From Microstegium vimineum (lineage: Eukaryota > Streptophyta > Magnoliopsida > Poales > Poaceae), in NCBI GenBank assembly GCA_022036555.1, contig CM039129.1, positions 39,462,051-39,526,050 on the forward strand: DNA of 64,000 bases, read 5' to 3'. The position numbers and the translations under genes are program-made. This document shows, piece by piece, positions 45,801 through 56,412 of this stretch. The first letter of the stretch is position 1. Every line of letters starts with the position of its first letter. The notes under the pieces were generated by a model. That model was given only the letters and a program-made list of their open reading frames with translations. It had not been told where the DNA came from and made no database searches.

Positions 45801-47330
45801 TGATAGGAGGGTGATTTAGGATACCAGTAAGTATAGGACGATGTTGAAGGGACCGTTGAATGGTGATTTTCGTTGGCACTCAGAAATTTCACACTTTAGA
45901 ATTTTCTTTGGTATTTTTATTTTAAAATTACACGATATCTATGAATTTACTAGAAGGGCATGCAACCCTTTTTCAATGCCAGATCGATGACTCTTTTTTA
46001 ACCCTTTTTTACACGAAATAGTTTTTTTTTAAAAAAAACTAATCCTTTGACATCCCGGATCTATGGCGATTCTCCATCCCTTTTCTTGACTCTCGTATCT
46101 TCTTCTCTATAAAAAACTCTCGTGAATCCATCAACAACCTCTATGGCACTTTTGTACGCCATGACTAGCTGCCGCGTTCATCACCACGACGCCACGCCCT
46201 TCACTCTGCAATGCACGTCCAGTTCACGCGTACTAAAAATTAGCTTGACACGCTAATAACTAAACTAGTCTACTCCTTATGTTCTAACGTTTTGTCCTTT
46301 GTTTTTAATACACACTACTTCTATATTATATATATGTCTAAGCATAATGTATATCTCTAAAAGTTAAAACCCTTATATATAACTGAATCTCAACCGATCA
46401 CATTCTAACCTTACACAAGAATAGAGATTTCATCACATATTAAGATCTGTTTAGCATAGTTCGACTTTCATCCAAGATTGAACAAATCCTTTTTTGAGCC
46501 TGCACACAAATTACTGTTGACGAGGGACAGAAATCAGCTTTTGGCATGATCGATGGCTCAATGAGTATGCACGAAAAAAGACGACATAGCGCCTCTCTGC
46601 TTCATATACCACGCGCAAGGATTAGATAGTCGCAGTTGCCCTAGATCAAAATAATTGGATGCGTGAGCTTAGATGAATGACAACTGCTGCACAACTAAGG
46701 CAATTTGTTGATTTGTGGCCGCGCATAAGGAGAGTTCAGTTAACCAGATAGTTGTATCAGATACGGTGACGATCCTCGTCAAATGGCTGTTATTTCTTAA
46801 GATTGGCATACATGATACAATTCCAAGGGTTTATACAGGAATATAAGTGGGAAATGATTTAGAAAACAAAGGTAGAGAATAAATGCAAGTTTTTTCTCTA
46901 GCTACTATTGCAAAGAAAGTTGCTCACGTCGGATTAAATAATTAAGTGGGGAGGAAAACAAACCTAATTTATCAGTTGTGCGGAACACGGAACGAACCAA
47001 TAATAGCTCAGTAAACCGGTCATCCAGACATTTAACCAAGGCAAACATACATGATTGCAAACTGCTCTTACTCCAAAAGAGTCTGGCAACACATAGCTTA
47101 ACAATTGGTCACCCAGACATTTAACTAAGACAAACATACATGATTGCAAAAAAAAAAAATGGTGGTCTGATCTTTAGGGTGAAATGCAAAAAACTGATCT
47201 GATGGTGTTTTTTAATTGGAACAAAAAAAATAAAGGAATGATACGGGAATTAACACGAAGTAGTTCAATTTTATAGGAAAAACATATAGAAATAGAAAAA
47301 AAATCATGCTTCGAGATCTCAATAGAGAGA
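45801..47330. other. Intergenic DNA between the TIR element and ankyrin copy 3
   Basis: Mostly AT-rich. 46048-46140 resembles the promoter of copy 3 (see separate entry). A 45-bp segment (CCAGACATTTAAC, AAACATACATGATTGCAAA) is directly repeated at about 47023-47060 and 47111-47148. No gene seen. Confidence 0.5.
46048..46140 (+). promoter_or_regulatory. Orphan copy of an ankyrin-gene promoter
   Basis: CGGATCTATGGC, CCATCCC, CTATAAAAAACTCTCGTGAATC and CCATCAACAA occur in the same order and spacing as CGGATCTATGGC, CCATCCCC, CCATAAAACCCTCGCAAATC and CCATCATCAA before copy 3 (47341-47410). No ankyrin exon follows here. Confidence 0.55.
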
Positions 47331-47380
47331 CCTTTGGCATCCCCGGATCTATGGCAGTTGTTCCATCCCCATTTCTGCCT

Positions 47381-47388
47381 CCATAAAA
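47381..47388 (+). promoter_or_regulatory. Candidate TATA box of ankyrin copy 3
   Basis: CCATAAAA, 43 bp before the ATG at 47424 in a conserved promoter-like block; this would leave a very short 5' UTR. Confidence 0.4.
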
Positions 47389-47423
47389 CCCTCGCAAATC
47401 CATCATCAATCCGTCACATACGG

Positions 47424-48000
47424 ATGACCACCATGGACATGGACGCCTTCGTCGCTGGCAACCTCCGCCTGCTCAGAGGTAGTACACTTCACTTCACCCA
47501 CATCTCCCTCCCTCTCTTTCTCCTCGTCGGCTGTGCTGTACTGTACTGCTATGTGATCCTCACCTCTGTCCTCTCCATTGCTTTTGGCAGAAATGGCGAG
47601 CACTTTGGGGGACTTGCGGCATTTCACGGGCTTCAAGGGCCGGAACCTGCTCCACCTCGCCGTGGAGGGATCTTGCTTGACGGGGCGGCTGGACGTCTGC
47701 AGGTTCCTGGTCGAGGAGAAGGGCTTCGACGCCAACTCCGCCTCTACGGAAGGTAAAATAAATCCCCTGTTCGTTTGTTTTCGGTCAGGGACGAGCCACG
47801 GGCTGAGACGCTAGCTCTTCGGCCACCTGCAGGTGAGACGCCCATCTTCGTCGCCACCGACACCGACACCGACTCCAGATTACTGAACGGGACCGGGAAC
47901 GGCATCGTCCCTGTTCTGACCTACTTCATCGGCCGCGGCGGCGATCCGGCTGCGCCCGACGCCAAGGGTTGCACGCCCCTGCACAATGCCGCGCAGCACG
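47424..48000 (+). pseudogene. Ankyrin-repeat protein gene, copy 3 (promoter and first three exons only)
   Basis: Exons 47424-47478 (MTTMDMDAFVAGNLRLLR), 47591-47752 (EMASTLGDLRHFTGFKGRN, LDVCRFLVEEKGFDANSAS) and 47833-48000 (ETPIFVATDTDTDS, PAAPDAKGCTPLHNAAQHG), with GT-AG introns of 112 and 80 bp and consistent phases. They correspond to the missing first exon plus exons 1 and 2 of copy 2. After the donor GTGCGTTC at 48001 I find none of the later exons before the decarboxylase gene, so the 3' part, including all TPRs, is lost. An unannotated distant exon cannot be fully excluded. No stops inside the exons. Confidence 0.75.
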
Positions 48001-48977
48001 GTGCGTTCAACCCCTCCAGTCTTTGCGATTTCTTGGGATGCTTTGCTTGCTAGGTGTAGTTATACAAAGGTATTTTTCACATATATTATTCATTATTACT
48101 TGTATAATCCCACCAATTCCATAGGTAAATTGTTTCATTGATAGAGTCAGTAGTAGATTGAACTTTTAATTTGACCCAGCAGTTACATGGATTGCCGGTA
48201 TGTAGGTCATGCTAATTGATTGAGTTTGCATCCCAACATTTACATGTGAGTTAGAGTACAGAGTACTACACACGTGGATGCACTATCTATATGCCAAGGT
48301 TCATAGTTTATCCACCGAAGATGTGGTTTCCACCATATATTCTCCACTGTGTATATATATAGTCCCTCCAATTCAAATGGAATTCGGTCATGATTACAGT
48401 AAAATGGAATTCGTTCATGATTATAGTCAGCCAAGCTCTTTTAATTTGAACCACCTTTAATATATGAGAGGTTACATGGATTAGCAGCATGCAGTGATGT
48501 TAAAAGTAACAGGTTCATATATTGCTGAGGAAACTACTTTTGTAATATAAATTTCTCATATAAAAGTAGGACGTTATAGAAATTGTCACCAAACCCTTTG
48601 GGCCCGTTAGGCAGCGGTAGGTGGGCTGCTTTACCACTTCTCCTGATAAGTACTTGGGCTGCGATAGTAGTACAATACTCCTACGTACTTCGCTAGTATT
48701 GCGACACCATGTTTTTTTTCTTAATAAAAGAGAAAAGACTCCATTCCTGTGATGTTGCCGATCTTGCTCGTTTTGCCCTTCAACGTGTCTCTTCCGAAGA
48801 AATAAAACATATGAAATAATTTGATCAAACTTAAAATTCTTTGATTCTCTAAGGTTTAGATTCTTGTAATAACTTGTAATTTGGGACGGACGGAGTAGAA
48901 TATAAAACTCAGATGAAAATTTCTTGATAACTTCCTCAATGACTGATATTGCACGATCTGTATAGATGCACTACCCC
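48001..48977. other. Intergenic region between convergent copy 3 and the decarboxylase gene
   Basis: AT-rich, with a MITE-like end AATTTGGGACGGACGGAGTA near 48879-48898 and a direct repeat of ATGGAATTCG(G/T)TCATGATTA (48378-48421). No gene recognised. Confidence 0.5.
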
Positions 48978-50730
48978 TCATTGTGCCCCGACCAATTCAT
49001 TAGCCTTTTCCTTGAGAAGATCCCACGCGTCCCGGACATGGCGCATCTCGGTCATGGCCCCGCCAATGGCGAGCCGGATCACGAACTTGCCATCCACGAC
49101 GAAGTGCGTCATGAACGCCCGCCCACTCGCATTCACAGCCGCAAGAAGTTGCCGGTTCAATCCATCCACCGCACCATCATCATCATCATCATCTCCGAGG
49201 CGCGGGCGGAGGCGAAAGCACACCAGCGAGAAGCTCCTCGGCACCACGACCTCGAAGCGTTCGTCCGCAGCTACGGCGAGCTCGAACCACTCGGCCATCC
49301 GGACGTGCCTCCGGATGTATGCGCGCAGGCCTTCTGCTCCGTAGCGCCGCAACACCACCCAAAGCTTGATGGCGCGGAAACTGCGTGACATTGCGATCTG
49401 CCAGTCCTTGTAGTCGACCGCATCCGCCGGTGTCGTCGTCGCAAGCGACGACGATGCATCGCCGCCGCCGCCGCAGGCGTTCTTAAGGTACTCTGGGTCA
49501 GTGGACAGTGCGTCGGTGAGGGCGGTCGGCTCTGCCACCCAGAGACAGCTGCAGTCCATGTTGGTGAGGAACCACTTGTGTGGGTTCATGCTCACCGAGT
49601 CCGCCAGCTCGGCGCCGTCAAGGTGACCCCTGAACTCTGGGCAAATCGCCGCGCTGCCGGCGTACGCCGCGTCGATGTGCAGCCACATTCCTGTTATTTG
49701 TTGGAATATATGAAATCGTTTCAGCACGTGGTTTGAGCTGTGGTCCATTTTTAGAATGTTTTAAATAACGGGCTAAGATGTTTAGCGATATAAGTATTGT
49801 ACATGAACATAAATAGCGGTATATACCGCCTCAAAAGAATATAGCGGTAGCTTTAACTGGAGATTTAAAACTATGATTTAGTGCATACGAGTGCACTTGC
49901 TTACCATAGTGGCGCGCCACCTGACCGAGCTCGCGCACTGGGTCAATGGCGCCGAGACCAGTGGTGCCGACGGTGGCGCAAAGGTACAGAGGAGCCAGTC
50001 CACGGTCGACATCATCCTCGACCGCCGCGCGGACTATGTCGGCGGTGAGGCCATACCCCGACTCCGCCGACGTGCGCAAGACGCGGAAGTTCGCCGGCGG
50101 GATGCCGACAATCCTAGCGCCCTTCTGGAAGGTGACGTGGGTCTGGTGAGAGGCGTACACGACCAGGCTGAGGATGGCAGAATGATCGCCGAGCCTGCTC
50201 AGCGCACGGTCGCGCGCGGCGGCGAGGGTGCACACGACGGCCTCGCACGTGCTCCCGTGCAGCACGCCGCCGCCGCCTCCCGTGAAGCGGAAGCGCTCCG
50301 GCAGGCCGAGGAGCCCGGCCATCCAGTCCACCACGACCTGCTCCAGCTCGGTGGCCGCCGGCGACGCCTTCCACAAGAACGGAACGACGTTGAGGCCTGC
50401 CGACAGCATCTCGCCGGCGAACCCCGCGGCGCTCGCGTTCATAGGGAAGTAGGCGAAGAAGCTGGGGCTCTGCCAGTGCGTCAGCCCCGGGAGGACGTGT
50501 CGCTGCACGTCGTCGAGGATGCGATCCATGGACTCGCCAGCCTCCGGCGCCGCGTCTGAGAAGAAAAGCTTCCGGATGGTGCCTGGCTGGGCGTCGGCGG
50601 CCATTACCGGGTACTGATGCTCGACGACGTCGCGGTAGTAGCGGGCGAGGAAGTCGACCACGGCGGTCGACTCGTTGGCGAATGTCTTTGGGTCTAGTGG
50701 CAAAAGGGAATCGAGTGGAAGGTTAGCCAT
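48978..50730 (-). CDS. Aromatic L-amino acid decarboxylase (tyrosine/tryptophan decarboxylase-like), two exons, 512 aa
   Basis: Exon 1 50730-49905, intron 49904-49691 (214 bp, GTAAGC...AACAG), exon 2 49690-48978, stop TGA; 1,539 coding bases. Group II PLP-dependent decarboxylase making tyramine or tryptamine-type amines in the cytosol. Visible: THWQSPSFFAYFP (substrate region), GSTCEAVVCTLAAARD, PLP-stacking His198 in SHQTH, CATVGTTGLGAIDP, HIDAAYAGSAAICPEFR, and the PLP lysine K314 in MNPHKW. Tyr343 lies 29 residues after the lysine, as in human DDC (K303/Y332); this loop Tyr marks decarboxylases, while Phe marks aldehyde synthases. Residue 195 is His where Asp (SDQTH) is usual. I chose the ATG at 50730 because family members start near MA..PLD; an in-frame ATG at 50799 would add 23 odd residues. 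Length is normal for the family. Tyr versus Trp preference cannot be read safely. Confidence 0.9.
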
Positions 50731-51289
50731 GGCGGCCAAGTACACGCAAGAAGAAGGAAAAAAAAATGACGAGGTAGAAGCAAACCAGCTAGGGTTCACA
50801 GAAGCACGGGATGACTAATGCTGTGATTTGCTTTGGAAGCTTAATTGGCATCATTTTTGTTCATATATGAAGACCCCTGCATTATTCAGCCATGTAGCTA
50901 GACCAAGAGGGGAACCTTGTGTAGGCCATGACTGATGGTACGTAGTAATATTCTACACTCAGATCACGATCGACCTCATTTCCATAGTTTTAAATCTATC
51001 CCTATCTGTGTTCATATACAATTTAGCCGTTGTATTTCACTATAACTCGCTATAATTTTACTATTAGCTGTTTTAGAGACGTTAAGCTAAACACCTTACC
51101 TCATTATTTAAAAGATTGTCATTTCTAAGCAGTACGTCCAACAACTAGCACAAAATATACTAAGCAAAGATCCGATTTCCCATATTTGCTTGAGAGATTG
51201 GGATGCTCTGCCAGATGCATGCACGGCCACATTCATGATTTTTTTTTTATTTTTAATAATTTTTATTTGATATTCTAGTAATAACCGGT
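50731..51289. other. Upstream region of the decarboxylase gene
   Basis: Minus-strand promoter candidate: CATATATGAAC near 50861-50871, about 135 bp before the chosen ATG. The rest is AT-rich with no other gene. Confidence 0.35.
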
Positions 51290-52350
51290 CTAGTTTTTTA
51301 TTCAAATCTAATCCTCTTTGGTTGCGCCAGCCCACTCGTGTGACTAAATGACTTTGTGTCGCTGCAAAAACTGTTACGCTAGACAACGTTTTTTATGTGG
51401 AAAAGTTTATCGCGCCACTATCGTTGGCATGACGGTACTGTTTTGTCGCGTCACCGGAAGTGGCGTGACAAGATTGAACTTTCGAAAAATCATAACTCTT
51501 TAATACGACATCGGATAAAGATGATTTTTATACAAAAGTTATAGATCTCGATGAGATCTATAACTTTGTAGTCTTAAGTTTTTTATTTGAGGACATTAAG
51601 ATGCACAAAAAAATTATATAAGATTTCCGCATCATAATAATCGCGTATTGTCACTTGTGGCATTAGAAAAATAATATCTTTTTTTAACGGAGTCAAATGA
51701 ATATAAGTTTTATATTAAAGATATCACAATCAATAAGATCTACAACTTTATAGTTTTGATTTTTTAATATATATTTGAGGTTGCTAAGACGATCGAAAAA
51801 ATTAAATAAAATTTAAGCAGCAAATTAATCATACATCAGCATAAATTTTTTCAAGAGTCTTCACTAACTCCAATGTCAAAGCTCAAAATTGCAAAGTTGT
51901 AGATCTTATTGAGTGTGACAACTTTGATATAAAACTTATATTCATTTGACTCTGTTAAATAAAGATATTATTTTTCTAATGTCGTAAGCGATAATATGTG
52001 ATTATTATGATGCTGAAATCTTATATAATTTTTTTGAGCATCTTAGAGTCCTCAAATGAAATTTTTTTAAAAAAATCTGTATATCACGTCGAGATCTATA
52101 ACTTTTATATAAAAATCATCTTCATCCGATGTTGTATTAAATAGTTATTATTTTTCGAAAGTTCAGTCTTGTCACGCCACTCCGGGTAACGAGACAAAAC
52201 AATACTATCACGCCAACTAAGGTTGTTTTTGCACATCGAAAACATTGTCTAACATGGTAGTTTTTGTCGTGCCACATGCGTTGGCGCGACAACATTATTT
52301 GGTAACGCTTGCGTGACTGACATGACTTAGATTTGATTTTTTTTAATAGA
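51290..52350. repeat. ~1.06-kb near-palindrome (fold-back element)
   Basis: The two halves are inverted copies around about 51817. Matching pieces include TCAAATCTAA with TTAGATTTGA at the ends, CGCGCCA..TGGCATGACGGTACTGTTTTGTC with GACAAAACAATACTATCACGCCA, ATAGATCTCGATGAGATCTATA with CGAGATCTATAAC, and AATGAATATAAGTTTTATAT with its inverse. The arms are roughly 500 bp with modest divergence and no coding capacity. A transcript would form a long hairpin. Confidence 0.8.
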
Positions 52351-54430
52351 GTTATTTTTAAAATATTTATTTAAAAGGGACTAAAAATATAAAAAAATCC
52401 CCACGTTCTCCACGTGTCTCACACATTCAAAGGGTGTGTTTGTTTTCCGGACGATGTGGAATGGGTCGAATCCATCCAAGTTTTAAGGGTTAGGTTGGAC
52501 CAATATCATTTTTGTATTTGATGGGTAGAGCCATTCTATTTCTTTTTTGTTTGGTAGGAGGGACTGAGCCGGACAGCGCGAAAGGTATTTTATGTTTTTA
52601 ACTAACTCTGTTAGCTGCTATTAGCTGTGGCATCCATCCCACTGTCAGGCATTCAACAACCTTCTTCTACCTCTCGGTGAGCAGGTCACCATCCCACTGT
52701 ACCCTGCTGCCCAGCGTACGTTGCGCCACTCCACCTGCCCCGATGGAGGAGCCACCAGCGGCCGAGCCCCTGACTCCGACAGAGCGCCGCGCCATCGTCT
52801 AGGCTTCGATAATTGAACATCATGCTGACAACAAAAAATGTCTCCGGTTCCTATCTCGCCAATATATATTCATTAAGAGGCTTTTAGTTGTTTCGTCTAG
52901 CTAGGCTTTCCAAAAATATATAGTTTACATCGTACCAGTCATCGGTGCCATAAATTTTGATGTTTTATTTTTAAAGTTTGTTGATTTAAATTCGTATCAT
53001 TTTAGATAAATTCAGAACACACCATTTTAGAAACGTTTTTTTTTTTTTGCAAAACCTAGCACATACACAGATGCTCATATGCACGAGTATACACTCAAGA
53101 CAATACACCTTTGACAAACTGAGTTGGATTAACAAATCTTAAGAGACGGTCATTTCATTGATGAAGCCAGGCAAAAAAAAAATCCTCCTATGAAAGTAGC
53201 ACATTTCTTGAAGCGGACCTCTTAAGAGACCTCACACCTCAAGAGACATACATTTATAAGGTCCGCATGAGCAAATCAGTCTAGGCTTGCTAACCATTTC
53301 GAGGGCCACATCAGCTCACTACTGATCTCGATTATATGGAGTATAATATAAGTGGAAAATGCAAACCCTTACCCGCACTCCTCTCTCTCTCTCTCTCTAT
53401 CTTCCTCATCCCTAGCGAGGAGTGTGTTGGTGGCACATGGATCTGGAAACAGCAGTGGCATCGATCAGAGCATGAATCCATTGAGTAGTGGCGGCAGCAG
53501 CGTGTTGCTGATGGGCGCAGCAGCTGGTTGGTTTTTGCTTCAGTTACTTAATAGATGCGGCCATGATGTCTGCCTCAGCAAATCTCGATTTACTATGATA
53601 TATGAGGAAGTAGAGGCGCCGGACGTCGTGCATGTCTCCGCGTTGTTGCTTTTTTACTACCTCGGGAAATGCTTATGGTGTTTAGTGCTCTCCCACTGAC
53701 ATGGTACGTACTTTCTAGGACACATACTCCACCAAGATAGTAATAACTATTACTCGTTTGCTACTTTGAAAATGCATAAAGTAATACTCTAAATATACAA
53801 CTAAATTAATTACCCATCTATGTCATATAAAAAATAATATAAAGCAACTCTTTCAATTTTGTATCTCTATCTTTGTTACCGACATCTAAAATATCGCTCA
53901 ATATAATGTGCAAGTTAGCAATGTAAGCTATTATTTAAAAGAAATAAGTGAATAAACGGTATTATATAAGGGTTTGTAAATTGTCTTCGAACAAAGTAAA
54001 ATTCAAATGAAGCACAATAATGCAATAATCGCTATGTGCAGCAAATTGACTTGGTACAGTCATTCACATAAATATTTATTTGAGTTAAATGCACCAGAGC
54101 TCCGTTAACTTGTGAGCAGGTTTCAGTTAGGTCTATTAACTTTCAAAGTGGTTTTATGGTTCCATAAACTTTTTATGCTGTATTACACGTGTTACTCAGG
54201 TCCACACCTCTCTACGTTGGTTTCTCAAGCTGATGTGGCATGATGACTAGACTCTCTGAAACAACTCGATCTTTGCCAATGCATTTTGGGCGTGACCAGC
54301 ACTCTAACGACGCAGGTGAACTCAGCCAGGGCGCATGACATCCCTCCTTCCAGCACCACGACATCCTAGAGCTTGGCGTCATGCTTCAACCGCTACGGGA
54401 GCTATGAGAAGAAACCGGGTCGGGCAATGC
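52351..54430. other. Intergenic DNA with MITE-like pieces
   Basis: AT-rich; a GTGTGTTTGTTTTCC-type element-like start at 52435; a (CT)n run at 53379-53398. The frame at 53352-53699 opens with GTG in simple sequence and has no recognisable domain. No gene supported. Confidence 0.45.
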
Positions 54431-55406
54431 TTAGATACACCCTTTACTTTTTAAGAGGTAATATCTTGAATCAATCTGAGCCGTTGATTTTTTTATAATT
54501 AATAGTAAATTAAAAAAATCAGAAAAACAAAATACTTTCGTAATCACGGGGACCTGCCCGGAATCTCGCATCGCTAACAACGCCCAAATCACGGGGTATA
54601 AGATAAGATGGTGCTTTCCTAAAAAAAATACAATGACATGTGCGGACGGGTCGAGCGGGCGGGCTGGCATCTGGTGCACGTCGGTCGTCCTCGCGCCGCA
54701 CCATGTGCACGCTAGTCACGTTACACACCTACACGTACTCACACATGCAGTACACCCACACACACGTGACAAGCTAACCATCTAACACACACATGCATAC
54801 TCACGCACACGTAACACACCCACACATGCAGCAGTACCCACGCACACGTAAACCCACACACGTACACGGTACACCGTCACATGCACGTAGACCAACAAAT
54901 CACGTACACGTACATGCAAATCACGTACACGCTTCACGTACTAGTATAAAGTCACATATAAAATTATATAGTAATAAGAACATATTAGTATAAAGTTATA
55001 GAATAAAAAAGATTAACAATATCAATCAAAAATCAGACATGAATCAATCAAATCTAAAATAGAGATTTTTATATTTAAAACTTTCCTCATTTATCCTATT
55101 TTATAAAATTAAAATTAATTAAATATACATTTCATCTATTACCTCCTAGGAGATAATAGGTGATCGTGACCGTCCGATCGAAATAAATGAACGACTCACA
55201 GTCATTTGGGAGTACCACAGCAAAAGCCTAAGAGTATAGATTAATCATAGAATATATTTTTGTACCGATATTTGAAAATATAAATTTGTATATATTTGTG
55301 TTATAGATTTAGTAAAACTTGTGATTATTTGACTCATCGGGAAAAGAGAGCTTTTTAGGTTTTATATCGATGCACTATTACTCATAAAGAAAAAAATAAT
55401 TACACC
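54431..55406. other. AT-rich DNA with an ACAC-rich simple-sequence stretch
   Basis: About 54720-54945 is a degenerate (CACA/CACGTA)n tract. The flanks are AT-rich and transposon-like, with AGAGGTAATATCTTGAATC at 54460 and an inverted-looking CCTAGGAGATAATAGGTGATC at 55144, which could be the two ends of a decayed element. No gene. Confidence 0.4.
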
Positions 55407-55624
55407 ATGAACAAAGATAATACAAAGCACAAGTCCACTATAAGGACTCAGATTCGGTGCCTTTGCTCTGGCAAGGCACCGCGTAACTTTCGGCCCTCTA
55501 TCAACCGTTCAAAGAGAATCCAACGGCCTTCACAAATTTTTAGCCTCTGTTTTAGCTTTTCCCGTGAAAATGGGAGCGGGAGCGACGACTCATCTGCGCG
55601 CGTGTTGCGCTCATCTCCCACGCG

Positions 55625-55935
55625 TTGTGCTCCCGGCGACCGTCGCGCTGGTCCCTCGCGCACCGCAGCGGCAGCCGCGCCGGTCTGCCACACGCCGCGC
55701 CGTCCGTCGGCCGCCGGCTGCCGGGCCACTCTCCCCTGCGCTGCACCGCCCACTACCTGGAGGAGTCGAGTCGTCCCGCACGCTGTACTGCTCGGCGACC
55801 GCCGCGCTGGTCCCTCGCGCACCACGGCGGCAGCCGCGCCGGTCTGCCACACGCCGCGCCGGCCGTCGGCCACCGGGCCACTCTACCCTGCGTTGCACCG
55901 CCCACTGCCCGGAGGAGTCGAGTCGTCCCGCAACC
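55625..55935. repeat. 158-bp GC-rich tandem duplication
   Basis: CGCGCTGGTCCCTCGCGCACC starts at 55644 and again at 55802, followed in both by GCAGCCGCGCCGGTCTGCCA, ACACGCCGCGCCG, GCACCGCCCACT and GGAGGAGTCGAGTCGTCCCGC. It lies in the probable 5' non-coding region of the FAR1-like gene. Long frames on both strands here follow from the GC content. Confidence 0.82.
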
Positions 55936-56412
55936 ATCGATATGAAGAGCCACGCCGCCGCATCGAGGACGAGGAGCACTGACCAGACCATCATCCTCTG
56001 TTGGGACACCTTCCAGGAGCACTGTGTTGCATGGACATCATCGTGGAGGACTGTCCTTGTGAGTTGCTTCACTGTCATCAGATTCAAAATAGAGCTCATT
56101 CTTAAGTTTTCTGTCAGGTTGTGATGCTATTGACATGATTTTGATTGGTTCAAAGGATGCAAGTCTAGCATAGTCTCTCTGTTGTACCACCATTTTGAAC
56201 GAGTTAATGTAGTATTGTGTCATGAAACTTTAGTACCAAAATATGTAGTAGTTCAGTTAATTTGCATCTATGTGCTAATTATTTGTTTGCAGTAAATGTA
56301 TAGCTTGATAAAAACTGCAAATTTGTAAGCACGTGGTAGTAATTATTTGCTGTAAATTTTGTTCTCTGTGACAAAATTTGACAAGGAAAATTGGGTAACA
56401 TATTGAAAGGCA

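Noticed and set aside
48966..50559. Plus-strand frames of 140 and 222 codons
   Set aside because: Antisense shadows of the GC-rich decarboxylase exons.
53352..53699. 115-codon frame
   Set aside because: GTG start in CT-repeat sequence, no domain, no splice context.
55407..56124. Long frames on both strands
   Set aside because: Produced by the GC-rich 158-bp tandem duplication; several overlapping frames at once, none with a domain.
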